A stretch of DNA of 64,000 nt from Chlamydoabsidia padenii (Eukaryota; Mucoromycota; Mucoromycetes; Mucorales; Cunninghamellaceae), in contig JAIWND010000001.1 in NCBI GenBank assembly GCA_025330725.1, forward strand, positions 2,413,795 through 2,477,794, in the 5' to 3' direction. Of the stretch, positions 10,472 to 22,100 are shown piece after piece (within the stretch, counting starts at the first letter, position 1; the number at the start of each line of letters is the position of its first letter). The notes below the pieces were generated by a model. The model saw only the letters and a program-made list of their open reading frames with translations, had not been told where the DNA came from and did no database searches. The position numbers and the translations under genes were made by a program.

Positions 10472-12219
10472 ATGGCCGAAACAGGTAAAGAACCGCTCAC
10501 CGTGGTATTCGAAATCAAAAGGACATACACCGTTCTGACGCCTATCTATCCCCAGATGAGAAAGAAGAGCCCTTTCATATTGTGTTCATTGATATTAAAG
10601 AGGCAACCAGAAAAACAATTCAATGTGTCAAGAAACCCTTCGAAAACGATAATTTTGAACTCCCATTCATTGCAATCTCATACAGGTATGTTCCTCTGAG
10701 AAATACAAATGTTACACAATAACTAATGCATTACTCCTTTGCCAGATGGGGGGAATTTTCGGAGCATATTGTTTCAACAGGTGTCGGCTACAATGCCCAT
10801 TTCACCTCGTTTTCCCTGAACGATCTATATAAAGTGTGCGGGATGATTGTGGATGAACCAACGCTCAAGCACATAGATTATGTGTGGTTGGATGTGATTT
10901 GCATTGATCAACTTGACGAGAATCGAAAAAAAAGCCACGATCTACTGTATGACCGATATATATCACCAACCTAGCTATATCCTCGCCGTACCTGACTTGC
11001 ACCTTGCTCACTTGCTCGAAAATGGCTACAGCCAGGGAATAAAAATACTTATCAACAAATTTGCTCCTTACATCTATCATGTGATCAGCGACAATCTGGA
11101 CGAAATGATGCAATTGGATGATGAGTGAATGGATCAATTGGGATTTCCTCGAGACATCCAGCCCATGGACATCGATTACTACCTTGGTGGTCCTGAAATA
11201 CACAAAAAAATTATGACACAAGAATTAGACGACTGGGACGTTGACGACATGCTCGAAGCCTCTCACTTAATAGAGGCCCTTACCGAGCAATACAAAGTTC
11301 AGGCATGGGGACAAAAAGTCATTGATAGATACGAGGAGATTAAAAAATGTTTCGATTTTTTCCAGTCTGTTGTAAAGGATTGGACTAACCGAACCTTGGT
11401 GATTAACGAGTATCATCTTGCCAAAACCAAAGGGAAAATCATGTACTGGTTTGTCTCATTTTCAGATCCCGACTATCATCTCGATGGCCATCCTTTGCTT
11501 GAATATCGCTTTGAAAATTATCCACAGAGAGAAAATACTTCGCGCAAAATTGTCATCTTTATCACAGCTGAAGCATATCTTCATGGTTATCGATTCCACG
11601 AAGCACTGATATCACAGCTTTTCAAACGATCATTTTTAAGCATGATTTTAAATTCAAAGGCTGCCAAACATGAGGATAGATTCCATGCGATCCTGCCCCT
11701 GTCTCGCTACCGACATGTCCTTGAGGATAAAAACACAGTCAGCAGTTGGAACATTAAAAACATATCATCGGTGCAACTAAAACTACTCGAGTTTATGACT
11801 CTAGAAGACAAATTGGATATGCTGTACATTTTCTCAAAGAACAGAAACATATCAATCCTACCCTCTTTTATTACCACTCGAGTTGAATCTGATATTGAAC
11901 AGAGCAAAAAACATATGTTAATGAATATTAAATTTGATCAGGCTGTATGGAATTTTGACGATGGCGGAGTGTACCTAGATCTTAGTCAAGACCAGCCCAT
12001 GATCCGACTGGCCCCAAAGAGTATCATGTGAAACAAGTGGACACGTATTACGATCTAATATATGGTAAGTGGGAGAGAAAGAGCAAAATATGGTCTGATT
12101 TGGGGTTGGACCCTGATCACGATCCTCTCACCGAAGTCTCCCTACCCCTTGTACGAAACAAAAGATGTTTATTTTATGATGATATCCAGCTCGTTGGTAA
12201 TCTGGATAAAAACTGCTAG
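10472..12219 (+). pseudogene. HET-domain-like gene, broken
   Basis: The remaining protein resembles the fungal heterokaryon-incompatibility (HET) domain: LPFIAISYR joined through an intron (10686-10745) to WGEFSEH, then YVWLDVICIDQLDENRKK, then MTDIYHQPSYILAVPDL. A large C-terminal half follows, with no domain I recognise. Visible lesions are a one-base shift in the A run near 10926-10932, an in-frame TGA at 11126-11128 immediately followed by ATG, and a one-base shift near 12015-12027 before EYHVKQVDTYYDL. The 5' end is also unclear, because the frame upstream of the HET core meets a stop near 10488. Neighbours are a Fanzor relic and gene-poor DNA. HET-like genes act in self/non-self recognition in other fungi; nothing here shows such a role. 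Confidence 0.75.
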
Positions 12220-14028
12220 ATCCTACATAGACATGATGTAAACCCGGATTTGTGGAATAGTAAATATTCTCATTCTCGGGGGCAGACATGGATTAAGTAT
12301 CAACTTGATGACAACTACTCTGGAGGTTTTCGTGTATTTTGAATCCCGCTCACCGCTAAAAAAAGTAACTGCTATTTTTTGTGCCAGACGCATGGTTGAT
12401 AAATAAGGGGGGGCGAGGGTGGGAAAGTTTCAATATAAACAGTGTCAAGTGCCAATGATTTGCCATCAAATTTTAAGCGCCGCTTATTCATGCATAATCG
12501 GATTTTGCAACCCCGCTAAAAATTATTGGAAGAGGGAATGGACCCCAAGGTTGGCATAAGTGGCAATAAACAAAGTACAAATAGACATCCTCTCATTGTT
12601 TGTTCGAAAGAAATGGCTCTCCCTTCTCAATTATTTGTTTTTCTCACTAACTTGAAAAGTTTATAAAAAGGTGGGTTTCTTCCTTTCTTTTTCTTTCAAT
12701 ATCATGACCAAAATTCAATTCTTCTCGATGGTGGTCCCTGTCAAAATAATCCAAGATTCCAACCAATTCTCTGGTCTTTCCGATATATCATGGTCATCTA
12801 TGAAGTTAATCTGATCAATGCTGTTTATCAAGATCATCCTCTGTGTCCATCATCCTCAAAGCTACTATATTGACATTACATCATCCACTTGCAAGTATGA
12901 TCTCTATCATCTTTCGACAAGACCGATACCCTGTTTGTTTTAAAATCCCGCTTTTCTTTGTTTTATTGAAATGTTCGCGTCAAAATTACCTCATTTGGAA
13001 CAGGCCTGAAAGGTCTTCTTTTTTAGCACTAACTTTTGTATTCCCTGTCCATCATTGTTGTCTGTTACTTCCAGTAATGTTGTGTGTTGTTACCAGTGTT
13101 TGTCATCTTGAGAGTTGTGAGTATCCTTAAGTATTATACTACTGTCATTGAATAAAATAAACTTTTTTATATCATCTATCAATTTAACTTTGGCTATTAT
13201 TATTTTCTTCTTCAATGCCCACTTTTTTTTAAAAAAAGAAAAGGAAGTGCTCATATTTTTTCACTTTTTTAAATCTTCTACTTTTCTTCACCTTAATCTA
13301 CTGAACCATTATGACAATAATTGCCTGGTAGTAACAATCTTTATCATAACGACTCGACCCTTTCAGATGGACTAAAGTTTTTAAACGTGTCCTTTCTCGC
13401 CATTACCGTTACTTGTTGTTTATTTGGTGTCCGAACCTTTATTGTCAAATGTCATCCGTTGACCTATGCCAGTGGTTCGTTATCGTGGTGAAAAATACCC
13501 GGAAAGCATATTTGATAAATTGTATGCATTAGGAAGAAATGTAGATCGTGATTTTGCTCCGGGCAGCAGTTAAACTTGGTGTTCATGAATTTCCTGTGCC
13601 TTGAAGAACATTTACCAGGGATACAACTGTGCCGGTGCGTGAGTATTTAAACTTTTTCAAGCGTAATAGCTGTTGATTGAAGAGCGAGGTGTATAAAATT
13701 CAATAGTCGGGATTTTAATCTAATAGGAACACAACTCCGATCAATGCTAAGGACAAAGAAAGAAACAGATCATGACGCATTTGAAAAGCAAAACATGTTT
13801 CCTGCTTCCAAATTCCTTTGCGGGATTTGAAAACACCCATATTATAAACACCGCACCTCTCGACTTTTTTATTCTACCCCTGAATAATCTGTACAGCATG
13901 ATTCTTTATTATGGATCAAAATAAAATGGGTATGTGGGATAGTATTCGTTATTACTTGTAAATATGGGACAAGAACCGTTCTGTGAGGTATGAGGTACCT
14001 ATAAAAGGCTGTTACGGTGAAGGGACCT
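12220..14028. other. Gene-free region with several CCCGC-type elements
   Basis: No supported gene. Four or five copies of the recurring element lie here (12337 TTTTGAATCCCGC, about 12503, 12938 TTTTAAAATCCCGC, 13706, 13820 GCGGGATTTGAAAAC). A 35-codon frame from 13468 (MPVVRYRGEKYPES...) looks like a protein fragment but is not recognisable. The spacing of elements without genes suggests decayed promoters or gene remnants. Confidence 0.45.
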
Positions 14029-14513
14029 TTACAAATGGGTAGGGAGCAGAAGAAACTCTTTTTCTCGGCTGTCAATCGACTGATATTTTTTTTTGTAAAG
14101 AGAAAAAAAGTAAACCAGAGTATGGATGGAGGACAGTAGATCGAAAAGAGACCATTGATGGATAGCTCCTAGCAAGATGTGCAAAGAAGGTACGTCTTGT
14201 GTTAACACCACAGCGGGATCTGATAAAGTTGCAGTTGGCAAGGGAGGAGGAGGGGGATAATGTAGAGTCCTCGATAGTGAAGTTTGAATGTAATCATAGG
14301 GATCTGATAATAGCACTCGCATGGGTGATTGATTGCTGTTATTCAACAATGTTTTGGCACTCGACATTGTGTTTTGTATCAAGAGTCGTTCTCGCATATG
14401 GTAGATACGTCGTTTTCGACGATCATCACCATTGATTTTCTTGGTGGCAAGACTATACGCTTTGGAGGCAATTTGTCGTGGTGATCTTTTTTGTTCATGA
14501 CGTTGATTCATGT
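14029..14513 (-). CDS. Hypothetical basic protein
   Basis: An intact frame of about 161 aa from the ATG at 14513 (MNQRHEQKRSPRQIASKAYS). The frame stays open upstream to 14682 with a hydrophobic stretch that is probably UTR, or an earlier start. The N-terminal half is Arg/Lys-rich (RRKRRIYHMRERLL). A polyPro run follows, and the C-terminal part is hydrophobic (LFDLLSSIHTLVYFF). No family recognised. It is transcribed away from the KCH gene. Confidence 0.4.
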
Positions 14514-14967
14514 AGAATGAAATATATGACACTGTGGGTATGTATGAAGATATGGGAGATGATATATAAAAAAAAAGACGAAGACTGTTCAACTTTATAT
14601 AACTCTCTTTTCCCCGGATGAAATCGGAAGTCAGCACATGAAATAAGATGGCCAGGAAAGGAAAAAAATGGATGTCTCCCATTGTTTTACAATGACTGAC
14701 TATGATACAAAATGTTCGTTCGTTGCTGCTGGGTTTTAATTTACGATGATCTGTGGGTGTCAGTGGAAAACCAGGATCTTGTTAGCGTCATTGCTTTTTA
14801 GCATTTTTTAAACTTGGTAGGGTACATTAGACTAGGACAAAAAGGATGCTCTTGAGACAATGAAGCGATACTAAAAATACATCCAAGTTCTCGACCGCCG
14901 CGCGACCGCCGAATGTCGGGATGTGAAAATTAGCTTTTCTTTTTAACCCGCCCCGCCCCGCCCCTTT

Positions 14968-14971
14968 TATT

Positions 14972-15012
<41 letters not shown>
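14968..15012. promoter_or_regulatory. Poly(T) tract upstream of the KCH gene
   Basis: A T-rich run of over 35 bases ending about 95 bp before the KCH start codon. It is preceded by a CCCCGCC-rich patch and a TCGGGATGTGAAA element at about 14935. It is likely a nucleosome-depleted promoter stretch; this is an inference from position and composition. Confidence 0.4.
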
Positions 15013-15017
<5 letters not shown>

Positions 15018-15106
15018 CTGTCAAACTGAATCACTCTTTCTGGATCTCCAACCTACTACAGACAATTATACATACTACATAAAACACAACTAAACTTGTT
15101 GACACT

Positions 15107-16406
15107 ATGGTAAGTAGGCGTCAATAGTCAAACACCAACTAGAAACATGAATGAATGAACAGGCTTCTTTATCTACTCCAGTCACACACCGAAAAAGGAC
15201 CTAAATGGAAAAATGAGGTGGTACGTGATCATAGCTTTGATTATGTCGATCTGGATGAATTTTATGATCCTTCCTGTACAAGTAGAGTTGGCTACTTGTT
15301 TATCTATGTCTTGGTTATCAAATCCTTCTTGGTCTACGTGGCCGATTTTTGGTCTGCAAGTAAGTAACAATAAACAAAAGGAGATCACACAGTAAAGCTA
15401 ACACAATCTTTTTATGTTTACTTGACAAGTCTCTTTGCTGGTACTCGGACAAGGAAACACCACTATAGATTCTGCCATTCCAACTGAAGTCTCCAAATGG
15501 ATATTTCTAGGCGCCATCTTGATCTCGTTTGTTCTTCTCATATGGGACGTTTATAAATCTAAAAGGATCATTGCCACTCACGACATTGCTTACGCCTTTA
15601 CCTCAACGATCGCCAACCGATATCTCTCCATGAAGGATTACCGCCATTATTGTCTCTTTCAACTAATCAACAAGACACGAAAACGGATCGATGGTTATGC
15701 GTTTTTTGTATTTTTTACCCTTAAAGGCTGGAAACGACTCTTGTTGGCCGAAGCACCTCGTCAGATTATCAACATTGTGACCTTGAAAGCTCTGGTGCCT
15801 CAATGGATCCAAATCAACAAGGGTACTCTCTCATTGGATAATACTGCTTTGGGTCATAGTCTGGTTCAACAACTTATGACTTGTACTATGGCTTTCTCTA
15901 CTTTGATATTTGCAATCTCTTTTATCTTGGTATGTATTGCCGGTACCATGTATCCTCCTTTACTCTGTCATATACGTGGTAATCTCAAGGAATATGTTTG
16001 TCACAAGGTGGATAAAAGGTAGTAGCATCAATACATCTCTCTCTCTTTCTCTCTTCTGACACATTTTATAATATAACATTTATATAGGATTGATGAACTT
16101 TTACGACAACAGGCACGTCGACGACAATTGGGGACTCGACATAAAATGACAACACAGACCCTCGGCAAACCTACTTTGCCCAGTATGACTCCTGAAGATG
16201 ATCCGGCAACCACAGCACCCTTTTTACTTCAACAAGACCATTATTCATCACCTTACTTTACGCCATACGATGATGATCGGATGGGATTAACTTCTCATGC
16301 TCAAGGTATGGGTTATGCCAATCCAGCATCGGGTTATTCACACCGACTAAATGATCCACGCCCACATGGTTACTTTAATGTCAGGCACCAAAACCATGGT
16401 TACTGA
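15107..16406 (+). CDS. Fungal KCH-type potassium channel (Kch1/Prm6 family)
   Basis: Membrane protein resembling yeast Kch1/Prm6, which carry low-affinity K+ influx. The first coding exon is only the ATG (15107-15109). The remaining exons are 15182-15359, 15430-16018 and 16088-16406, giving 1,089 nt and 362 aa. The acceptor before 15182 was chosen because the nearer AG leads to a stop within 15 codons. The family signature is visible near the N-terminus (DHSFDYVDLDEFYDPS), followed by a TM segment (GYLFIYVLVIKSFLVY), a second (WIFLGAILISFVLLIW), the region YRHYCLFQLINKTRKRID, and C-terminal TM segments around FSTLIFAISFILVCIAGTMY. A soluble, disordered tail follows. A poly(T) tract lies upstream. 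Confidence 0.88.
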
Positions 16407-17457
16407 ACTAGTCTTTCCCCCACTTTATCCCTTCTTCCTTTTATTTGTATTTTATTTTTTGTATCTACTTTTATGTTATCTCTAGTTTAGTTTATTATTG
16501 TTATGTATGTATTAAAGGGATGTTAAAATGCGTCTTTCACTGTAGATAATCATCCCCCAAATTACTTTTTTATTATTTTAAACATAGATGGACTTGGTCA
16601 GATAACAATTAGATCATGGTCTGCCTTGATCATGAAGTATATGCAAACACCTTACATTTTTTGTTAGCACTGCACGATTTTCACGACTTGAAACCCCAAC
16701 CAGTCTCTGTTAGGGTACTGTATTTAATTAAAAGGTTGATCTTTACTTCACTTTCTTTACAAATTCCGTCGCCCAGTGACATTATGACTTCAAAAACAAA
16801 AGATTTGATTTCTTTCGTTTTAATTCTACTGTCAAGTAAAAAACATTGGCAACACTGTATTGTGGCGACATATATAAAGTAAGACAAAGAAAAATATAAC
16901 AAAGAAATGAATACAATAAACTAAACTAACTAAAACTTAACAACATTTGCTTTACATATGTCTTGTATAAAGGTGATAATCACGGTACGTTCGAGACGTG
17001 GTGATTCTTCTACGACTTGCTGAAACAACACAAAGGTATTTATTCCGATCAGCAGTTTGGAATATTTCAGCCTGGGAAGGTGGAATGTTTCTCACATATG
17101 CTTCATCTAATCTGTCTTCTTCCTGCACCCATGACTCAATTTGCACATCCAGCTATTAAAAGCATACAAATTAGGTAAAACTCACTTGGAAATGTTATTA
17201 AAAGTGTTATATTGGGGCATTAATACACTATACTATATTGTTTAACAAAACAGGACAATCAACTAAACAGTTACTCGACGACTTGATCAAGGCCATAGAC
17301 CAACGATTGAACGCAATAGAAAATGGAAATGGATAACAATATAATACTGCCAATGCTTTAACTGATGCAACTGGACGGATAGAAAAATGGCTTGAACGAT
17401 TATTCGAACAGCAACAACTTCTATTGAATACTCAGCAACAATTATTATTGGATACTC

Positions 17458-17488
<31 letters not shown>

Positions 17489-19185
17489 CTCACATCCAAC
17501 ACATGCAGCTGATGCGGTCGGTTTCTCCTCTTCAACACCAACATCATTGCCATCGTCATTGCCACCTGAACCGATCACCATCACCATCGCACGGATGAAT
17601 CTCGTCCTCATCAATGGGTGTGTTTAATCTTCCTGAACCAGTAACATGTCAACGAACAATACCTCAAGTGGCTCCAGATGGAAAGGCGACGGACGACAAC
17701 AGTAGGAATTATAATTAGTTTTACTATATAGCTACTATCATTGTTAAATATTACTATTATTATATTTTTAAATATATGTCTTTTATAACAAACACCTTTT
17801 ATAACATCATTTTATACAATGGTTGGGCGTGGAGGTGAGGGTATTGTTATCAGTATGGGATCGTGTATGATCAAGTAATTACATGATTTAGACTTGCGAA
17901 ACATCATGTCAATCATGCATGAATCGTGTAATTTACATGATCGGTCGTGGGGGGGGTTTTGCCGTGTGAAAGGGATGCAGAGGAAAACTTTGTACTTAGG
18001 ATACACTAGACCATAACAAACTTTTGACTGTTCCCTAGGTAGCGAAGAGAGCGACTATATTAGAAAAGAAGTCAGACTGTCCCCCGAGCGAAGTGAAGAA
18101 AGGCAAAGAGTAAATCATGCAATTTCAAATCCCGATTACCTCCTCATAGAAGATTTCCCCCTTATTAGAGTCAACACTAAACCAGGCCCACCATGATAAT
18201 CCCTCTTCAAACAAACTGTAACCAAATTACAAATCAACTGCTGGATTTTTTTCTGGTAAGTACTATTGTTGGTTTTTTATGTTTTTATCTTTTTTATTAA
18301 TTAATAAATATCTCTGTCCTGGAAACAGGGAGTTTTAAACGCGTTATCAAAAAAGTTTACATCAGTTCGGAAAAAAAAAATAGAGCTCGCAAACTTGAAT
18401 CCTCAGCTATTTTTTCATAGTTGGATTGTTATACTGTACAGTACATACGAATATGTATCGTAGTATGGTTTGATATCGTACCTCTCCCCCACTGATGATC
18501 CAATAAAGCATTATTTTACATATTCCAGTTATTTTTTAATTCTGAAAACCCTACCATGCATTCATGATAGGAATAGCTGTGTCTTCGTTTAAAACGTAGC
18601 CAGAAGACATTCTAAAAAAGGAAAGTTATTGCAGTACAAACTTGGTAGTACGTATGAATTTCATGCATAAAACTGGGTTCCAATTTTGCATTACAATACT
18701 TGGTGGTATACAGTACATGGTCTGAATCCTCTCGAAGGATAACTTTATGTTTTATATACTCCTTATGATATGAATACATGAAACCTAATAACAGTAGGGC
18801 TACTCATGGCTGCATATATTCACCTCAAGTGTTCATAAAGGCTAAGCAAAAACATTCACACTCCGCGTTCAAGTGATAATAAAATGGATCCTTTTTTGTT
18901 TCTTTTCCTTCTGTTCCTGCTTCTTCTTTTTTTTTTTCCCCACTCCTTTTTACTGGATATCATTTTTTAACATAATAATCTCTATTGACACTACCTCATG
19001 CACTCTTCAAGAAGTGCAAGTGCTGATCAATTTTATGGCATGACCCACAAGCATATCATCTTGAAACTAAACGGGACAAGGTGGAACGCTTCGCTGGTGC
19101 ACCTGAAGGTGAATACTAGGCGATAATAAAACTTTGAAAGGTGCTCGATTCTGAAGCTTTTGTTTATCCTTTAGTTGTAGTGACT
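16407..19185. other. Gene-poor region with degraded coding traces
   Basis: A 64-codon frame on the minus strand (16952-17146, with EEDRLDEAYVRNIPPSQAEIF) is protein-like but unassigned. A separate plus-strand relic is at 17250-17627. The rest (17700-19150) is AT-rich with no supported gene. It holds a TTTCAAATCCCGA element at 18123 and an imperfect pair of ATCATG-rich arms at about 17860-17945. Confidence 0.4.
17250..17627 (+). pseudogene. Relic of a coiled-coil, polyQ protein
   Basis: One reading frame continues through DDLIKAIDQRLNAIENGNG, an in-frame TAA at about 17334-17336, then ALTDATGRIEKWLERLFEQQQ and a Gln run to a stop at 17625. Apart from the single TAA the frame is open and the composition is coding-like. 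A single C-to-T change in a Gln codon would account for the stop. No family recognised, and no start codon or promoter can be assigned. Confidence 0.35.
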
Positions 19186-22100
19186 TGTAGTAGATGTAAT
19201 GAAACCGGGTATCGTGATGCCAGATCTTATAGTTGTAAATATAATGCACGGAACAGAAACAGACAAGGTAATAACATTATAATCACAACCTTTATTTCAG
19301 CTTCTCACTAATTATTCCACTTTATAGTAGAAACACCAAGAATAACAAAGCGAAAATAGTCTGATGCACAAAAAGCAGCAACGAAAAGACAAAAGGCTGA
19401 AGGATTCCGGGCTCTCCGAATGGAATGACGAAATGAAGACGCTGGGCGTTGCAAGATGTGTGTCAACGCAAATGTATACAACGATGTCATGGCTCACTCC
19501 AACACCGCATCCATTTTTTGCACCTTCCACAACATAAACTTGGCAGATCTCAAACGGTCTATCTATGATACAAATCAAACGACAGCAACAAGAAAAGTGA
19601 CATTGGAAAAGATTCTCAAATTGGATGGAGTACAAAAGAATCGATTCAAGGCTCGGACTAATGATAAAGACGCAAATGTTTGTGAACTACTACTTTATGA
19701 AGCAACTAGAACACGGCAATCCTCCTTTATCTTCAACTGAAACAATACCACCTTCAACTACTGATGAACCAATGCCTTTATCTACAGCTGAAACAATGAC
19801 TCCTCCTCTCGTACATAATGGGGATTACGTGCACAATGGTGATCTGATCAAAGCTGGTGGTATCTTCATACTTGGGAATCTTTTGGCAACGGGGCAAATC
19901 AAATCAGGGGTCTTAATCAACGTGCAGGGTAAAATCACTTCTGGTGGTGATATTTACATCAAAAACGACGCAATTGTATTAGGCAATCTAGCATGCGATG
20001 GAAATGTCACAGTGGATGCCAAGATTCTTGCTGGTGGAAATGTCTTCGCTTCTCATGGAACGGTTTGCGGTGGATCTTTGACAGTATCTGGATCTTTGAC
20101 CTCCCTCGATGAATTGACTTGTGAATCGTTGAATGTATCGGAATCTTTGGCTGCCAAAGGTGACATCAAGGTGTATGGAGACATGATTATTGGTCAAGAC
20201 TTATTTTTTACTGAATATGACTTGATTTGCTATAAAAATACTACTATTGGTGGTAATATTCGGTGTACTGGTCGTATCATAGTGGTTGGAGCCTTGAACA
20301 CCTCGCCTACAGCATCCATTGTTACATTAGGGGAAATACAAAGTGGACTCAACATGCCCTTCCAGTCTCCGGTGATCGACGACAATGTGGTGGCAGCATC
20401 TACTGTTCTCATATATCATGAAGCTACTCAAGGTCACGATAATTCAAGAAGCTTTGATTACAGTGAATTGTCGGTAGCCCTAGAATCCATCCAATATTCT
20501 CTTGATTATGGCGACTCCCAGGCTGCGATTATTCATGGTGTTGGTGGTGCTCATGGTGAAGATGTTGGTCGAGAAGGCGAAGATGCTAGTGATGTTATTG
20601 GTGAACATTCCCTCCCGTTGATTGAATACCTCCCTATTGGTGACCCTCTCGAATCTAGCCAAGACCTCCGTGGGATGTGTCCGATGATGTTCTCAGCGCA
20701 CTTCATGTATAGATGTATCCAGCTGGTAATTGGTAAAAAGGTGACGAATAAAAATAAGAAGGTACCCAAGCATGTTATGGAAGCACTATTTGACGAATAT
20801 GGCCGACAATTCCCTCGTCAAGATCTATATATGGAAAAGTCACCTCTTGAAACCACCTACTCTTCCTCCCTGGTGGATCTGGCGTTGTCAATGGCTACAT
20901 CGGTGAAGAACTTGGTGGTGGAAACATTTGAAAATAAATGTATCCGCTTTCTTGAACATTGTCTTCGTCGTCAAGTAAAGGTAAAAAAAAAAAATAAAAA
21001 TAAAAATAGAATACTGATCGGATTCAATGTACCCACCATGACAAACAAATTTGAGATTAATTTAGAACATCACCAACAAGGCTGTCAAGAAGCTTGCCCT
21101 CCATTTGTATGACCGACTCACTGGTGCGACAACACCGTACTGGCCGACAAGTATTGAAAAACCGGATGAATTGGCAAGTCCACTTGATGAAATAGTGCGC
21201 ACTGAAGATCTGCGACCGGTACCAATCACAGAAGCTTCTTTGATCAACAAAGTCTCTGATTATAAGGAGGTTATTTATAGAATCGATTAACAGTATGACA
21301 GGGATAATCAAGAAACTACAAGCGAATTGGTGGATCAAGTGTCTACAGGGTGGCTTTATGAACAACTACAAGGGAACGAAGACTTCAAGACAATGCGGAA
21401 AATGAAACGGCAAAAAGTAGTGAAAAATGTCCTCCAGCAGATTAACACCAACGACGGTCGTCCTCCTCACTTCTCCATCGCAATACCTCCTGCATTAGAA
21501 GATACGCTATCTATCCTCATAATCACCGCAAGATCACGAATCGCTAACAGCCTCCTTCTCAAATCCGGTGACACCACTATATTTCGCGACAATTGCCTGC
21601 TCTCAAAAGCCAAGTAACATGCACTCTTCGATCTACTTCCAAAACGATCCTTCCGTTTGTCATTTGTTATTATTACTATAAACACTCTAGTTCAACTTCT
21701 CAACAAGGTGATCAGAGATAGACCTCATGTATCAACCAAAAAAGACATATACAGAATCCGGAAAGATTGTCAAACCTTTTACAATTTCTTCGATTTTGCA
21801 AAAGTGCGACTTGAATCATGGTACGAAACTGTTATAAAAAAATAAATAAACACACACACATACATACATGGGTAATGCATTAACTAAACAATTTAATGTT
21901 TTACTACCTTAGCAAGGAAAATCTGGATCAAATTGATCTGGCTGAAGGCGACCCCAGACAACGACTACCTATCTTCACCAATTCTATATCTACCGACGAC
22001 TATACGGTCAACGTGCGATTTACAAGACGAACCACCAAATCAACTCTGCCTGACCTCGACATGGACGACTTCAACAGGAACCATCTACATCAGCAACATT

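Noticed and set aside
17860..17945. Possible palindromic element with ATCATG-rich arms
   Set aside because: Pairing is imperfect and no second copy is visible in the window.
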